A stretch of DNA of 64,000 bases, taken from positions 3,205,357 through 3,269,356 of the forward strand of contig JAFMSR010000019.1 of assembly GCA_022818135.1 (NCBI GenBank). Reading direction: 5' to 3'. The stretch is from Saxidomus purpurata (lineage: Eukaryota > Mollusca > Bivalvia > Venerida > Veneridae). Shown piece after piece: positions 24,880 to 37,100 of this stretch; the first letter of the stretch is position 1; every line of letters starts with the position of its first letter. Position numbers and translations under genes: made by a program. The notes under the pieces are model-generated. The model saw only the letters and a list, made by a program, of their open reading frames with translations. It had not been told where the DNA came from and made no database searches.

Positions 24880-26467
24880 CTACTTTGTATGACCTATTTA
24901 GAAACTGGAAGCTTCAATGCTTTCATGTACAGAATTTGCGAGTTTCCGGTGTGTCAACTTCAGGATTACACCAACCAGTCTGATGAGGATAGCCCGTCTG
25001 CATCTGAAACACTTTGAACAGTTACCCATCGTTATTCAAGTCAAGCGTATCACTTGCTTCTACAGTCTTACTATTTCTCTCTCCGTGATTATTCAGATCC
25101 CGCTTTAATGAAATCGCTGAGTGTAAGTTTTGGCCAGTCTACGTATTTATGTGTTGCCTTTAACCCTAATCCTACTGAATTTCCGAAATTGACCAGTCTA
25201 TCTTTCGAAGGGTTGTTCGATGGAATTTTACCAACTGAATATTAAGCACGTATGAGCAGGCTGATCATGATCAACACTGGTCGCGAAGGTAGAATTTCTT
25301 ACTGCAAGCAAAGTAAGGCTTATAAAATGTTGTAAAAATACATTGTACACAATGTAGTTCGTGAAATTAATTGCTAATAAAACGTACATAAATACAATTT
25401 TACTTCATGTTAATATTCAGTTATGATCTTAACAAATAGCAAATGGCAGAATGTAGCATAGATCGAAGTCAAATATTGAAATAAATCAAAAGTATATGAA
25501 AATGCAAGAATAAAGTACACCCATATTATGAAACATAAAAAGTGTCAGATCAAAAAGCAAAGAAAATACAATGACCGCTTTGTCATTTTTGTATGGAACG
25601 CCTTTACTGCCTTAATATGTTCTGCCAACGGCATTAACACCATTGAATTTGATATATGGATTGTAAAATCATTATCTAATGTAATGCAGGAAGGTTATGA
25701 TTCTTGTAATTAAACATCGTTTTGTAGGATCATTATATCATATGCAAATATTGTTACAATCATGTATTTGAGGTCAAAACGCTTTTATGCTATGTGCGAA
25801 CTGCATTGTGTCAAATCAAAATGACGCTGTGTTATCTTTGTTCAGTATTTGTGTTTTACATTACATAACGGTCATTATATGATCTTCAAATCGAATCTGT
25901 GTTATGTTATGCTGATTCGTCTTTGTGGTGTTTGTGTCAAGTGTAAGTATTTGAGTTCACCGTAAATTTATTTGGTACCGAGATATTCGCGACTATGGTT
26001 CAATCGGTGAAGTTACCAAAGTGAACACTTTATACGTATACAATGGGTTGTTTTTTTTGTATAATTGCTGCGTTGATGATGAATGATATAAATATAACAT
26101 TGACTGATAATCTTTCATGTTAGGCCACTTTAGCTGAAAATAAAGAACACTATAGAAATACACAAAATATTTACTGAAACAATACAATTGTAGGACGGAA
26201 TGAATGAATACTTACTATGATAATTATGTTTTACATTAATAATAGTGTTTGTTGTATTATATGTAATGTTCATTCATCGATTATTTTATTTAACATGTTT
26301 AATATAGTTATATCATTGTCTTTACATCGTAGAACATGGTATATGAATGTTATATCTTAACTTTGTTACATGTAGTATAATTTCTTTAGAAGGTCACATT
26401 GAAATATTAAATATAAGTACATGTATGTTTACGTATGTTTAAATGTGCACCCTTCTTTAGATAAATA

Positions 26468-26501
<34 letters not shown>

Positions 26502-29140
26502 AACCGATTTGAATAAAGCAATTTTGTTAAAAAATTTGCACTTTTAATATTCTTTTCTGTTTATAAGAAATTGCGACAAATGATGATATCGTATACCTGT
26601 CATAAAAACTTAATTCTGATTGGCCGATAGCGCTCACGTGCCGGGTCTGCAAAAGTATGTGTAGACCTGGAAAATGATGTGTAGACCTGCACGGATTTAA
26701 GACGTTCTAAAATGAAAAAATGATATTGACCTCGGACTTCGTCCTCCTACTTTTAACAGGTCCGCATTACTATGTATTGACCTCAAAATTAGTCTATAAT
26801 TGTATAAAATTACCTTTATATCTTTCAGATTTTGTAAATGTCTTCGGGAATTAAATGTATGACGGTGATCATTCAATATTATACATGTAGTTAGAACATT
26901 TCCTGTCTGATAATAGTTTCAATTCAAAATATGATAAAAAGTTACGCTTTCTAAAATTAAGGTAAAATGCCGATCGCCCTGACCTTCAGCGGTACCAATG
27001 ATTCATCAACATGCTCATAAAATCGTTTAGTTTGTCTAGGTGCATACATGTGGTATGAACTCTAGCTAATCTGGAATGTAATTTTATATGACCGTGGGCA
27101 ATAAAACCTCATTTAATCTCAGCAGGCCATGATGTTTGGTCAGCGGTGAAAGATAGAGATAATGACCCTTTAGATTTGATTTGATTGATTTGAAGCAAAT
27201 TTTATAAAGGTCCGTCCATAAGAGCAACTATGTTAGCTTGTATTTGTGGATGAGACCTCGGCATGTCTCCCACCATGCATATATCTATCAAAAGTGTTTT
27301 TCTGTGTCCAAAATTAGGAGAGATTTACTTGACTGCAATTTTCAGCCAGTTTTTGCCTGATCGAATTTGATTTGTTGCCAAAAAGTAGGCCAATCACGGT
27401 GACCAATGAGATCTAGGGTGTGATTGACCTATGTTGATGACCCTTTAGAACCTTGATGATATATTTATGTAGACATACTAAACTTTAATTGAATTTAATT
27501 ATGTGAATACCCCAGTAATGAAACAAAACAATTAAACAATATTAAATTTTATTGATATAAACATAAAACATGTAACCTGTTTTCAAGAAAGACAGTTCAT
27601 TTAAACGACTTGAAGACTTTTTATGTGAAGAAAGAGTTAATTGAAAATAAATTAAAAATAATAAAACACTCCTTTATGTCGCGTAGTTCGGAAAAAATCT
27701 ACAAGCTACTACTTTTTCTCGACATAGATCCATAGCATTCTCCTTTTACTGAGAATCAAGACAGGAGAATATATATGGTGTTATGTTCTGCAACCCCAGC
27801 ACCTGTTACAAGAAATTCAGGAGTTTGGTGATTAATGGCTCTTTTATGACCCTCCCTGTTGTGAAACTGACCACTTGAAATGATCAGCTACTGATTACAG
27901 ATTTTCGGGACAGTCTGTAATAATACTTCAAGAGAAATAGGGAGCTTTTGTTTACTATGTGGGATTGTCAGAGAAAACTTTGCATGCCAGGTGCGCTTTC
28001 TTATTGGCCTGTTCCATAACATTGAACGTCAGTTTGTAGTATCTGGAGTAGAAATTTATAACCTTTAATCTAAAATGAGCGCCATTTTGTAAATATTCAT
28101 GTTCGTGCGCGTTATAATGAATGGATATTGGTATATATACATATTTGTTTGTTGGTGAACATACGGTAAGTAAGTGTATATGTTTCAAGCACTTTGCATT
28201 TTGATTAAATGCAAAACTGCATTTCTTGCTCTTAACATGTAGACATAAATCCATGTAATCGGGTATATATTGCACTCAATGTCTGCTTCCTGATAATCTA
28301 ACAAATTATGGAGATGATTGTATTGATTTGTTATGCTGTGAGAAAAGTAACCTTAAATATGATTATTTCATTCATTTACAGGAAAGGCAACCAGCACAAA
28401 TAGCACAAGTTCAGTCATAAAATAAATCTTCTAGCAAAAGTAGTAAGTGAGTTTGATTATTACTTTTCTTGGTAAAAGGGCTCATGCTTTGGAAAAGTGT
28501 GGATGTGTTGATTTATGCCTGTACATGCTGTAATACAAAGCTATTTGTATGAGCTCACAAAGATATTTAAATCAACGCCCTGTGTGTTCGATCATTTACA
28601 CGACTGAATCGGTTGTGTAGTCGAACGGGCTTTCTAAAACAGTTTTACACCCTGCTAAGGCAACTGAGAACGTTATGAAGCATTAGAAGTCGGTTGTCGA
28701 AAATGTTATATTTAAATACAGAAAGTAACGTCTAAAGGATATTATAATATAATAATGTTATACATATAATCATTTTAGGCAAATATTGCAATGGCAATTG
28801 ATGTTTCTCTCATACATAGATGACAATACTTATGGTGGTTTACTGCATTGTCATCATATGCACGTTTGTTTTTCTTTTCATAAACGATTTGCTTCGCCTC
28901 TTATCATCATATCATTACATTACCAACGGACTGCATGCATTTGCATAATTTATATGTCTTCATTGATAGAGCAACAGCTGCTAGTATTGTAATTTTTAAT
29001 ATAAATGGCATTTATTTCCTTCTGCAATTAGCATTGGCGCAGCAGTTTGGTCAAATTTTGCGATATTTTGTAAAAGGGTTATGTTGAAATGATAAAGCTA
29101 CAAACAATGTAGGCTAATGACTTTATATCTGATCTACATA
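24880..29140. other. gene-free region with one microsatellite
   Basis: No exon supported. A (TTA)n microsatellite occupies 26469-26500. About 26600-26780 (GTGTAGACCTG repeated twice, then GACCTCGGACTTCGTCC) looks like old repeat sequence. An open 106-codon stretch on the minus strand at 27955-28275 shows no protein-like features. Confidence 0.5.
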
Positions 29141-29150
29141 TTTTCGACAG

Positions 29151-29332
29151 GTACATGTAAAACGTTTCTTTCGGGGCCGGAAAGCACGTGCGACTGTGGA
29201 AAAAGCGATCGAACTGAAAGTACACATACGCCCATGGCTTCATCAGCTCACAGTGAACAGTTAACCGCCAACACATTTGTTCCAGAGGAAGTTGACGTGT
29301 CATATATTCTACTTTGGAAAGATGAACAGTAA
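29151..29332 (+). CDS. candidate terminal exon, unknown secreted/extracellular-type protein
   Basis: An acceptor (CATATTTTCGACAG) is followed by 60 open codons to TAA, entered in phase 1. The segment has clearly higher GC than its flanks and mixed codons. It encodes TCKTFLSGPESTCDCGKSD, a Ser/Thr-rich middle, and an acidic/hydrophobic end (EEVDVSYILLWKDEQ). No family recognised. Upstream exons were not found. Confidence 0.3.
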
Positions 29333-30014
29333 CTGTTTAGAATATCTAGTCGTTTCTGGCACGGACAGCAATAATACAATTGTTGTAATAAATGCATATA
29401 TACGTTATATTTGTGTAGTAATACATATAAATACATACAAAGTATAAACATGAGTTTGACTTGGCAGTTGTAGATTTTGCAATAATTGTATTAAAAATCC
29501 TACGATTTGCTTAAAGAAATCACTTGTGTTTTGTTTTACATGCATGTCAAATATTACGTGAAACTTTTGAAACGCCACTATAGATTTTCATGCAGACTTT
29601 TTAAATATATCACTCCTATGTAAACAGAAACATGACACTAATTTACGTGACAAATATAAATCGTACAATACGTATTTGATAATTTCAGGTACATGTATAT
29701 GATTTATTACAAGTGATAAATGAATGCGATTAGTTGGAACCTTACTGTATTCGTTGACCAATTAAAATCAGATATTTGTTTCAAGAATGTTAGCCGACAT
29801 GTTAGTTTACCTATTACTAGATTCGAAACTTGTAGTCCGTTGACTAGCCGAATTCTGTGATACAATCTGAACCATCTACTGTCGCCTGCTGTGAAAACAC
29901 AATCAGAAAAGAATACAGCATTTTTACAATCGACAGCCGAGTGGCGCAAGTTTAAGGTACAGAAGGCAAATTCGATTTACATATAGTTAAAGTACCAATC
30001 TTACATCATGCAAC

Positions 30015-30775
30015 GTTCTAAAATCTCGCTTTTACATATTTATGTATCCAGATTCTTAACGGAATTTCGTTAAAATCATCAAATATTTCATAGATTGACG
30101 GCCTGAATGTAACGAAAAAATATATGCTATTTAAAAGCGTGTATTTCGCTGTGACATGTTTATGTATCCAGATTCTTAACGGAATTTCGTTAAGAAATTA
30201 TCAAATATTTCATAGATTGACGGCCTGAATGTAACGAAGAAATACATTCTATTTAAATGCGTGTATTTCGCTTTAACATGTTCATGTATCCAGATTCTTA
30301 ACGGAATTTCGTTAAGACATTATCAAATGTTTTATAGATTGGCCGCGTAAATGTAACAAAGAAATATATTCTATTTAAATGCGTACATTTCGCTTAAACA
30401 TGTTTATGTAGCCAGATTCTTAACGGAATTTCGTTAAGAAATTATCAAATATTTCATAGATTAACGGCCTAAATGTAACAACGAAACTTTCAATTAAATT
30501 ACCCAAAATCAAGTTAAGTTTAAATGGGAAATTCTTAACGGAATTTCGTTAAGATGTGTTCTTCTTCAGAAGAAAAATGTTCTTCTATTCCAAATATTTT
30601 TTACCAGTAAATAATATTAGATGTCGTTGTCCCGGTATTGACTTCTTTCATGAAAATATAATGAGAAAAAAACATCAATTTCGGCGGAAAACGTTTTTCA
30701 TGCCTCTTTGGTCTGTTTTTGACGTAACTTGACAGTATGGAAATTGTCAAGTGCAAATGGAACGTGTTTTAAATA
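30015..30775 (-). mobile_element. palindrome-monomer element P1, copy 2 (inverted)
   Basis: Mirror of 12165-13100. Five TTAACGGAATTTCGTTAA palindromes recur at about 30056, 30175, 30298, 30420 and 30536 (about 120-bp period), followed by GTGTTCTTCTTCAGAAGAA, the CTTGACAGTATGGAAATTG hairpin and AAATGGAACGTGTTTT. Confidence 0.75.
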
Positions 30776-31159
30776 GTTGGAAATTTCTCCGTTTTCCCTG
30801 AACAAGATTTTGCTTTGTTGTACATGCTTTTTTACAACACTAATTCTTTTTCCACTTACATTATAATTAAACAATTTGGACCATAATTATACCAGTTCTC
30901 CAGACGGTGTCAAATGCCTGACGTAAATCTATAAAGGCACAAAAAGCTTCTTATTACTATGTCTAAGTAAATTAATTCAGGTTTGAAGTACAAACATATT
31001 GTCAATAGTTATTCTTTTCGGAATCCACCTTCGAACTCAATAAATAAAATACGGTAATTCTTTCTAACATTTGTTAAAAATTGAAGTAAAAAGTTTCCCT
31101 AAATTACTCAGTAAAGTTATAACTCTATAATTAGAAGGATCCAAAGGATCGCCTTTATT

Positions 31160-32110
31160 TTTAGCTCGTCTGATTTTTGAAAAAAATTATGAGCTATTGT
31201 CGTCACTTGATTGTCGTCGTTGTCGTTGTCGTCGTCGTCGGCGTTGGTTAAGTTTTCCGTTTAGGTCACTTACATGGAAACTATCAAAGCTATCACTTTG
31301 AAACTTGGGAAACTTGTTCATCTTGTACCCTTCTTCACATTGTATCCAAAAGCTGCTGAGTCTGACTTGTTTTGGGGTAAAAAAAACCCATTAATTTTGA
31401 TGGATTTTGGTTGATTTTGAGAATTGGACATAGCTTCTTTATTTTTTGTTAGATTGATTTCAAATTTTTCACAAACACTAAATGGATAATATAATTCAAC
31501 ATATAAAAATGGTGGTGGTTATGGGGACAGATAATTTAGTATTTTTGGACTTTGTCATTTTTAGCTAGTCACATTTTTTTTATGTATTGCATTAGGGTCA
31601 CTTACATGCAAACTATCAAAGCTATCCCTTTCAAACTTAGCATACCTGTTTGCGATCAAATGTACAGTAGAATAAAGGAAGAGTTTTACTAGTTATATAA
31701 CCCTGTAATGTATTTGGCTGGATTATTGCCCCTTCGTAACTTAGAAAGTTTCACACTCGTAATATTTTTGTAACAGTCAACATAATGCAACCAAACTAAG
31801 TGTATAAGAAGTATTTATGAATATCTTTAATTGGATTGTATTTTAAAACTCCTGGGGTCAAGGTCACTGTTACTAAAAATAGGAAAACTGTAATATTTTC
31901 AATATCTTTAATTACAGTTGACATAATATAACCAACTTTTGTTTTTAGTAAGAATTTAAGAAGACAGAGTTGGTTTTTGGGGCTCCTGGGGTCATTGTCA
32001 TGGTCAATAACTAAAAATAGAAAAAAACAGTAAAATGTTTAATATCTTTAGTTACACTAGACATATTGTAACTAAATTATTAAGTGTGTTATACATATGA
32101 ATAAAGACTT
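31160..32110 (+). repeat. dispersed repeat with internal duplications
   Basis: Starts with TTAGCTCGTCTGATTTTTG and a GTCGTC-rich tract. GGTCACTTACATG...AACTATCAAAGCTATC recurs at about 31264 and 31597. A second internal pair (ACTAAAAATAG, AATATCTTTA-TTACA) lies at about 31873 and 32008. The repeated GTCACTTACATG and TTTGAAACTT words are typical of bivalve interspersed repeats. No coding capacity. Confidence 0.5.
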
Positions 32111-32489
32111 TTGAATTAATTTGGATTGTAAAAATAAAAATAAATTTACAGAATCTAGTTTCTTCACAAAACATCTGGCACATAAGTCGCCCACGGGTTA
32201 ATACAAAATCAATGCTTTAACATCTGTTTTAGCAATAACAATTATACGGTTTGACATTATATTGCATATATTGTGTATGTATTCTATCTTAAAAATAATG
32301 AGACATTTACATAAAATCAAGGTAAGGAATAGTTTTGAAGATTTGGTTATATACATATTAAATAAGAAAAATGCTTTTAGGTTGATATATAACTATAGAT
32401 TGAAACTTGAGAACGGATACAAATTTAATTAGATATGCGAATAACACTGCAGTATTTGAATATTTGTTGTAAGAAAGCCCATATCCAAT

Positions 32490-33190
32490 GTACTTGTCAA
32501 ACAAGAGCTGTCCCTCATCAGTGACAAATCATCCCAAAAGAGTTGTCTCACAGTCTGTGTCCTCTCCACGTGCATAAAAAATGTGCCATATAATTTTAAA
32601 ATCCTTCCATGAATGACAGAGTTACCATGAATGTAACAGGATTCGTTACCTTCAAACTCTAAGTGTGACCTTGACCTTTGAGGTAGGGCCATGGGTGTTG
32701 TATGCCACACGTCATCATAATGTGCTGAATATTTATGCCAATTAAGTCATTCTAAAATAAATCAGTGCATGACAGTTATAGTCCGGACATAAATGTGTGC
32801 ATATAAACAGGATTCCATCTCCTTTAAACTCAGAGTGTGGATTTGATCTTTGAGGTAGGGACGTGGGTCTAACATGCGACAAGCCGTCTTGATGTACTCA
32901 ACATTTGTGCCAAATTACTTTAAAATGCTTCAATGCATGACAAAGTAACAGTCCGGACATGAATGTGTGCATATACAGGATCCCATTACCTTTAAACTCT
33001 GAGTGTGACCTTGAACTTAAAAGGTAGGTCTTGCACGCCACATGTTCTCTTCCTTTGCTGAATATTTGTACCAAGTTATTTTAAAATCCTTCAATGCATG
33101 ATAAAGTTACAGCCCGGACACAAACAATGTAGGGACGGACGCACGACCGGACGTTGCGATTTTATTATGCCCACCTTTTGGGGCATAAAA
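32490..33190 (+). repeat. tandem-monomer dispersed element (~168-bp period)
   Basis: Three monomers marked by CTTTAAACTCTGAGTGTGAC and variants at about 32655, 32822 and 32990. Bounded by ACAAGAGCTGTCCCTCATC on the left and GACGGACGCACGACCGGACG, then CCCACCTTTTGGGGCATAAA on the right. No ORF of substance. Layout (left lead, ~168-bp monomers, GGACGG tail, hairpin end) parallels the pearl-like elements but the sequence differs. Confidence 0.65.
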
Positions 33191-33399
33191 ACAACAAATA
33201 TTTGTTTAATATGCACTGTTTAATAGCAAGATTCGGAGAAAGCCATTTGTACTTCGTTTAAGATCATGCACTGTTTAATAGCAAGATCATTTTACTAAAT
33301 ATTGAATAAATTCGAATACAGGATACCGAATATTCGAATAACATTTCCAGTATTCGCGTCATCTCTATTACGTGTTCAACTAAGATTTTCTACTTGAAG

Positions 33400-33600
33400 G
33401 AGAGTAGTGGTGTAGATGTGAAGGTGTCTGCCGCTCTTCCTGGAGGTTGCGTTCGGGCCTCACTGGGGGTCACGACCGTACCTCCTCATATGACACCAGT
33501 ACTGAATATTCCAAGAATCAGACTCGAGAGTGACTCGATTAGTTACGAGCTTTCTTTAGCTAAAATAAATAAGTATAAACTATTCTACTTGAAGCAAACT
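33400..33600 (+). mobile_element. tRNA-derived SINE, family S2
   Basis: Head AGTGGTGTAGATGTGAAGG with a B-box-like GGTTGCGTTCGGGCC, then CGACCGTACCTCCTCATATG, a GACTCGAGAGTGACTCGA segment and a GCTAAAATAAATAAG tail. The head is diverged from any tRNA. Directly upstream of the DUF1647 gene. Confidence 0.55.
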
Positions 33601-34119
33601 TAAATTGCAAAAATATGTGAAAATATTAAAACATAGAGAAATAAAATTACCTATTATACACACATCTGTTACATTATAAGAGGTTTCTTTTTAGAGTCTT
33701 ACGGTACACAATTAGATAGCACAAGTAGACATTTACATCTGATGTTTACATATTTCTGACAATATGTTACTAATTTATTCACTGAAGTATAATGAAAGCA
33801 GCGTGTAAGGTCTATTACGAATGCTATCAACAACAGATTACATGTTCAATCGGATCAAGTGTCAATTTAACTCATACATTTACGGACGACTCGTATGGTA
33901 TAATCGTAAAGTATGAAGTAAATTGCTTTGATGAAGTTATTTTAATATTGTCGTGGCAAAACATGAAATCGAGCACGTGTAAAGTGTACAAACAAAAATA
34001 AAGTATGAAAGAAAATTATTGAATTACATTCACGAACGCTGTTAAATTTTAACAAACAAAATATATGTTGTAGAAAGCTTTATTTCATTGAAACGTTGGA
34101 CACATCTGTCAGATCAACT

Positions 34120-37100
34120 ATGACGTCATCACAGTTGCGCTGCATATCCAGTAAGTTTTTTTCTCAACAAATATATATTTAATCCAGGCTTGGGTAATTT
34201 AATAGTTATTAAGAAAAAAAAATTGTTATTAAATGATGTACGGGATTCACCGTAGAAAAAGGACAGTAGAGAAAATAGGACCAGCAACCTCCTAATAGCC
34301 CCTAAACAAGTTAGGGCAGGTATTTTCAGAAACTGTAGTCAAACAAAAATTAATATCTATTTAACATTTGCTCATCGCGTAAGAAACAGTACTTTGGAAA
34401 GTGACCAAATTACGCATTGGCAATTTAATAATTAACTTCCGCTTTATAAGTATTATTCGCTTAACTTATGCACCAACGATGACACACAAATTCGCTGTTC
34501 CGTATATTAAACTGCAATAAGTAAAAGTAATTATAACCCTTGTCTTTAAAATTAGTCTAACATTCGACAAATGATAGGTACCGTTAAAAATTGAACCGAT
34601 CGGAGACAGCGGTTTTAAAACTTCCGCTGATAAGATTTTTTGGACCCTATATAACACAGTAGAAGAGTTTGCCCTTTGTCAAGATCGTGATATAAGAAAC
34701 AGTATCAGAGCATTGAGCATTGTGTATTGTTACAGGACTTACGGATTTGTATCTATATACAAAGAGCCTAAAAGTATGTTAAACTTAGTACATTTAAAAA
34801 CGCAACACCTACATGTTGTGTTGTAGGAGTTTAACGCATGTTCCAGCCTTCTTTTTGGTAATTTTAACAGACGGGCAGTTTACTAAACAAACGTTCCTTG
34901 GAAGAACCAGTACTAGATTATTCTCTTTGAAAATTAAACTTTTATGTTTTCACATTAATGAAGAATAAATCTTCAGATGTATAATGTGCAAGAAAAAAAA
35001 CGCCGGCTCGCATTTTGCTATCAATATTGATTGTTTCAATTAAACAAAACGGGGAATTAGTCGTGAATATTTTTAATTCCAAAATATGGTTTTAGTCTGA
35101 AATAACATGTTGCGATAGGTTTTGCGTCAATGACAAACGTTTTTTTGGGGGTATATTTTTAAATGAAAAATTTGCCATATTCATGGAATATCGCTTAAGC
35201 CATTCAAAATTTGTCAGAAAAATGAGTTCATTTTACAAATTTGATGTTAAAATGACCATAAACAAGTTAGAAAAGACGTTAAACTCCTAAAATAAGAGAT
35301 GTAGGTGATGCGTTTTTAAATGTACTGAGTATATGACATAATGTATCTTGTTTCTCTTGACAAAATACTGGCGATAAGAAGGTTTACATGTTAACAATGA
35401 CATAATGTTTCTTGTTTCTATGGAAAACATACTTGTGACAAAAGGGTTTACATGCTAAACTATGAAATAATGTTTTTTGTTTCTCTGAAAAAAATACTTG
35501 AGGGTATACATGCTAGAATATGACATAATGTATCTTGTTTCTCTTGAAAAAATACTTATGTGACAAAAGGGTTTACATGCTAAACTATGACATAATCTAT
35601 CTTGTTTCTATGGAAAAAAAGTGTGATACAAGGGTTTACATGCTAAACTATGACATAATGTATCTTGTTTCTCTAGACAAAATACTTCTGACAAAAGGGT
35701 TTACATGCTAAATTATGACATCATCTATCTTGTTTCTCTAGACAAAATACTTCTGACAAAAGGGTTTACATGCTAAATTATGACATCATCTATCTTGTTT
35801 CTCTAGACAAAATACTTCTGACAAAAGGGTTTACATGCTAAATTATGACATCATCTATCTTGTTTCTCTAGACAAAATACTTCTGACAAAAGGGTTTACA
35901 TGCTAAATTATGACATCATCTATCTTGTTTCTCTAGACAAAATACTTCTGACAAAAGGGTTTACATGCTAAACTATGACATCATCTATCTTATTTCTCTA
36001 TACAAAATTCTTCTGACAAAAGGGTTTACATGCTAAATTATGACAGAATGTCTTTTGTTACTCTGGAAAAAATACGTGTGATACGAGGGTTTAAACTCTA
36101 ATCTATGACACAATGTATCTTGTTTCTCTGGAAAAAAATACTCGTGACAAGAGGGTTTACTTTCAGGGTTTGTTCGTCGGAAGCTGGCATTAATTTTTGT
36201 CGTTCTCTTATTTCTGACATTTGTCTCCGGTAAGTCATTTTTCTTGCTACTTAATTTGAAGGTCTTTAAAAGCTGTTCATTGTTTAAAAACCTTAGAAAT
36301 TGTGTTACCGTTCTTCTAAATGATGCACCGTGCTGTAGTGCTGTAAGTGTTGATCTCCTAACACAGAGGCTTTAGATTCGTGCAGGGACATTTAACCGTG
36401 GTCGCCATGGTTCCTTTCTTCGACGAGAGTACTGGCCAGGACCCGGTTGTTCGAAACGTTAACCGGCTAACCGTAGATAAACTTTTGAATGAGAAAATGA
36501 TTCTTAGTAGAAAACACTAGTGGAATATTTTCATTTTGCTTTGAAGAGCTTATAGTCTTTATTCTCTTGAATGCATACATTTGTTTTAGTAGTCTTTATA
36601 ACTGCCGAAATATGACCCTCAATAGTAACTGACTATTAGCTTAACAGCCGGTTAAAATTTCGAACAACAGGGTCCAGAGTTCCAGGAAGCAGTAATTGAG
36701 AGAAGGTAATATAAGTTGCAAAAACTGATAATCCGAGAGGTCTCTGATTATTACTGAATACACTTCTGTTGTCATATTATGCAGCTTGTTAATCGACTTT
36801 GATAAGTTACCGCAGCTCTTTCCTGATTCTCCTGAAAAAACGTAATAGTGGCCACACTTCTAAACATAAAAAGATTTCTAATGAAAGTATCCAACATATG
36901 AAGCCACATGTCCTCTGTAAGATTTAGCTTATATACATTAGAAAACAGCTTTTGATTGATTCAAATCTTAAATCTAACCACACACATGATGAGGTCCTTA
37001 ACCTTTTTTGAGGAGTAACTTTTATTGATACGTACAATATGCGGCAGTTATTGTTTTTTTGAAGTATGGCAAATTGGGATGATTCCAAATTTTGAATATA

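Noticed and set aside
27955..28275. 106-codon frame on the minus strand
   Set aside because: No start context, no domain, codon use follows AT composition; length is within chance for 64 kb.
33792..34001. 69-codon frame with Cys and sequons just upstream of the DUF1647 gene
   Set aside because: Attractive residues but no splice or signal-peptide support; AT-rich like the surrounding DNA.
35332..36166. Regular repeats and near-constant spacing suggesting a CRISPR array
   Set aside because: The whole 65-bp unit is repeated with no unique spacers, inside an intron of an animal gene.
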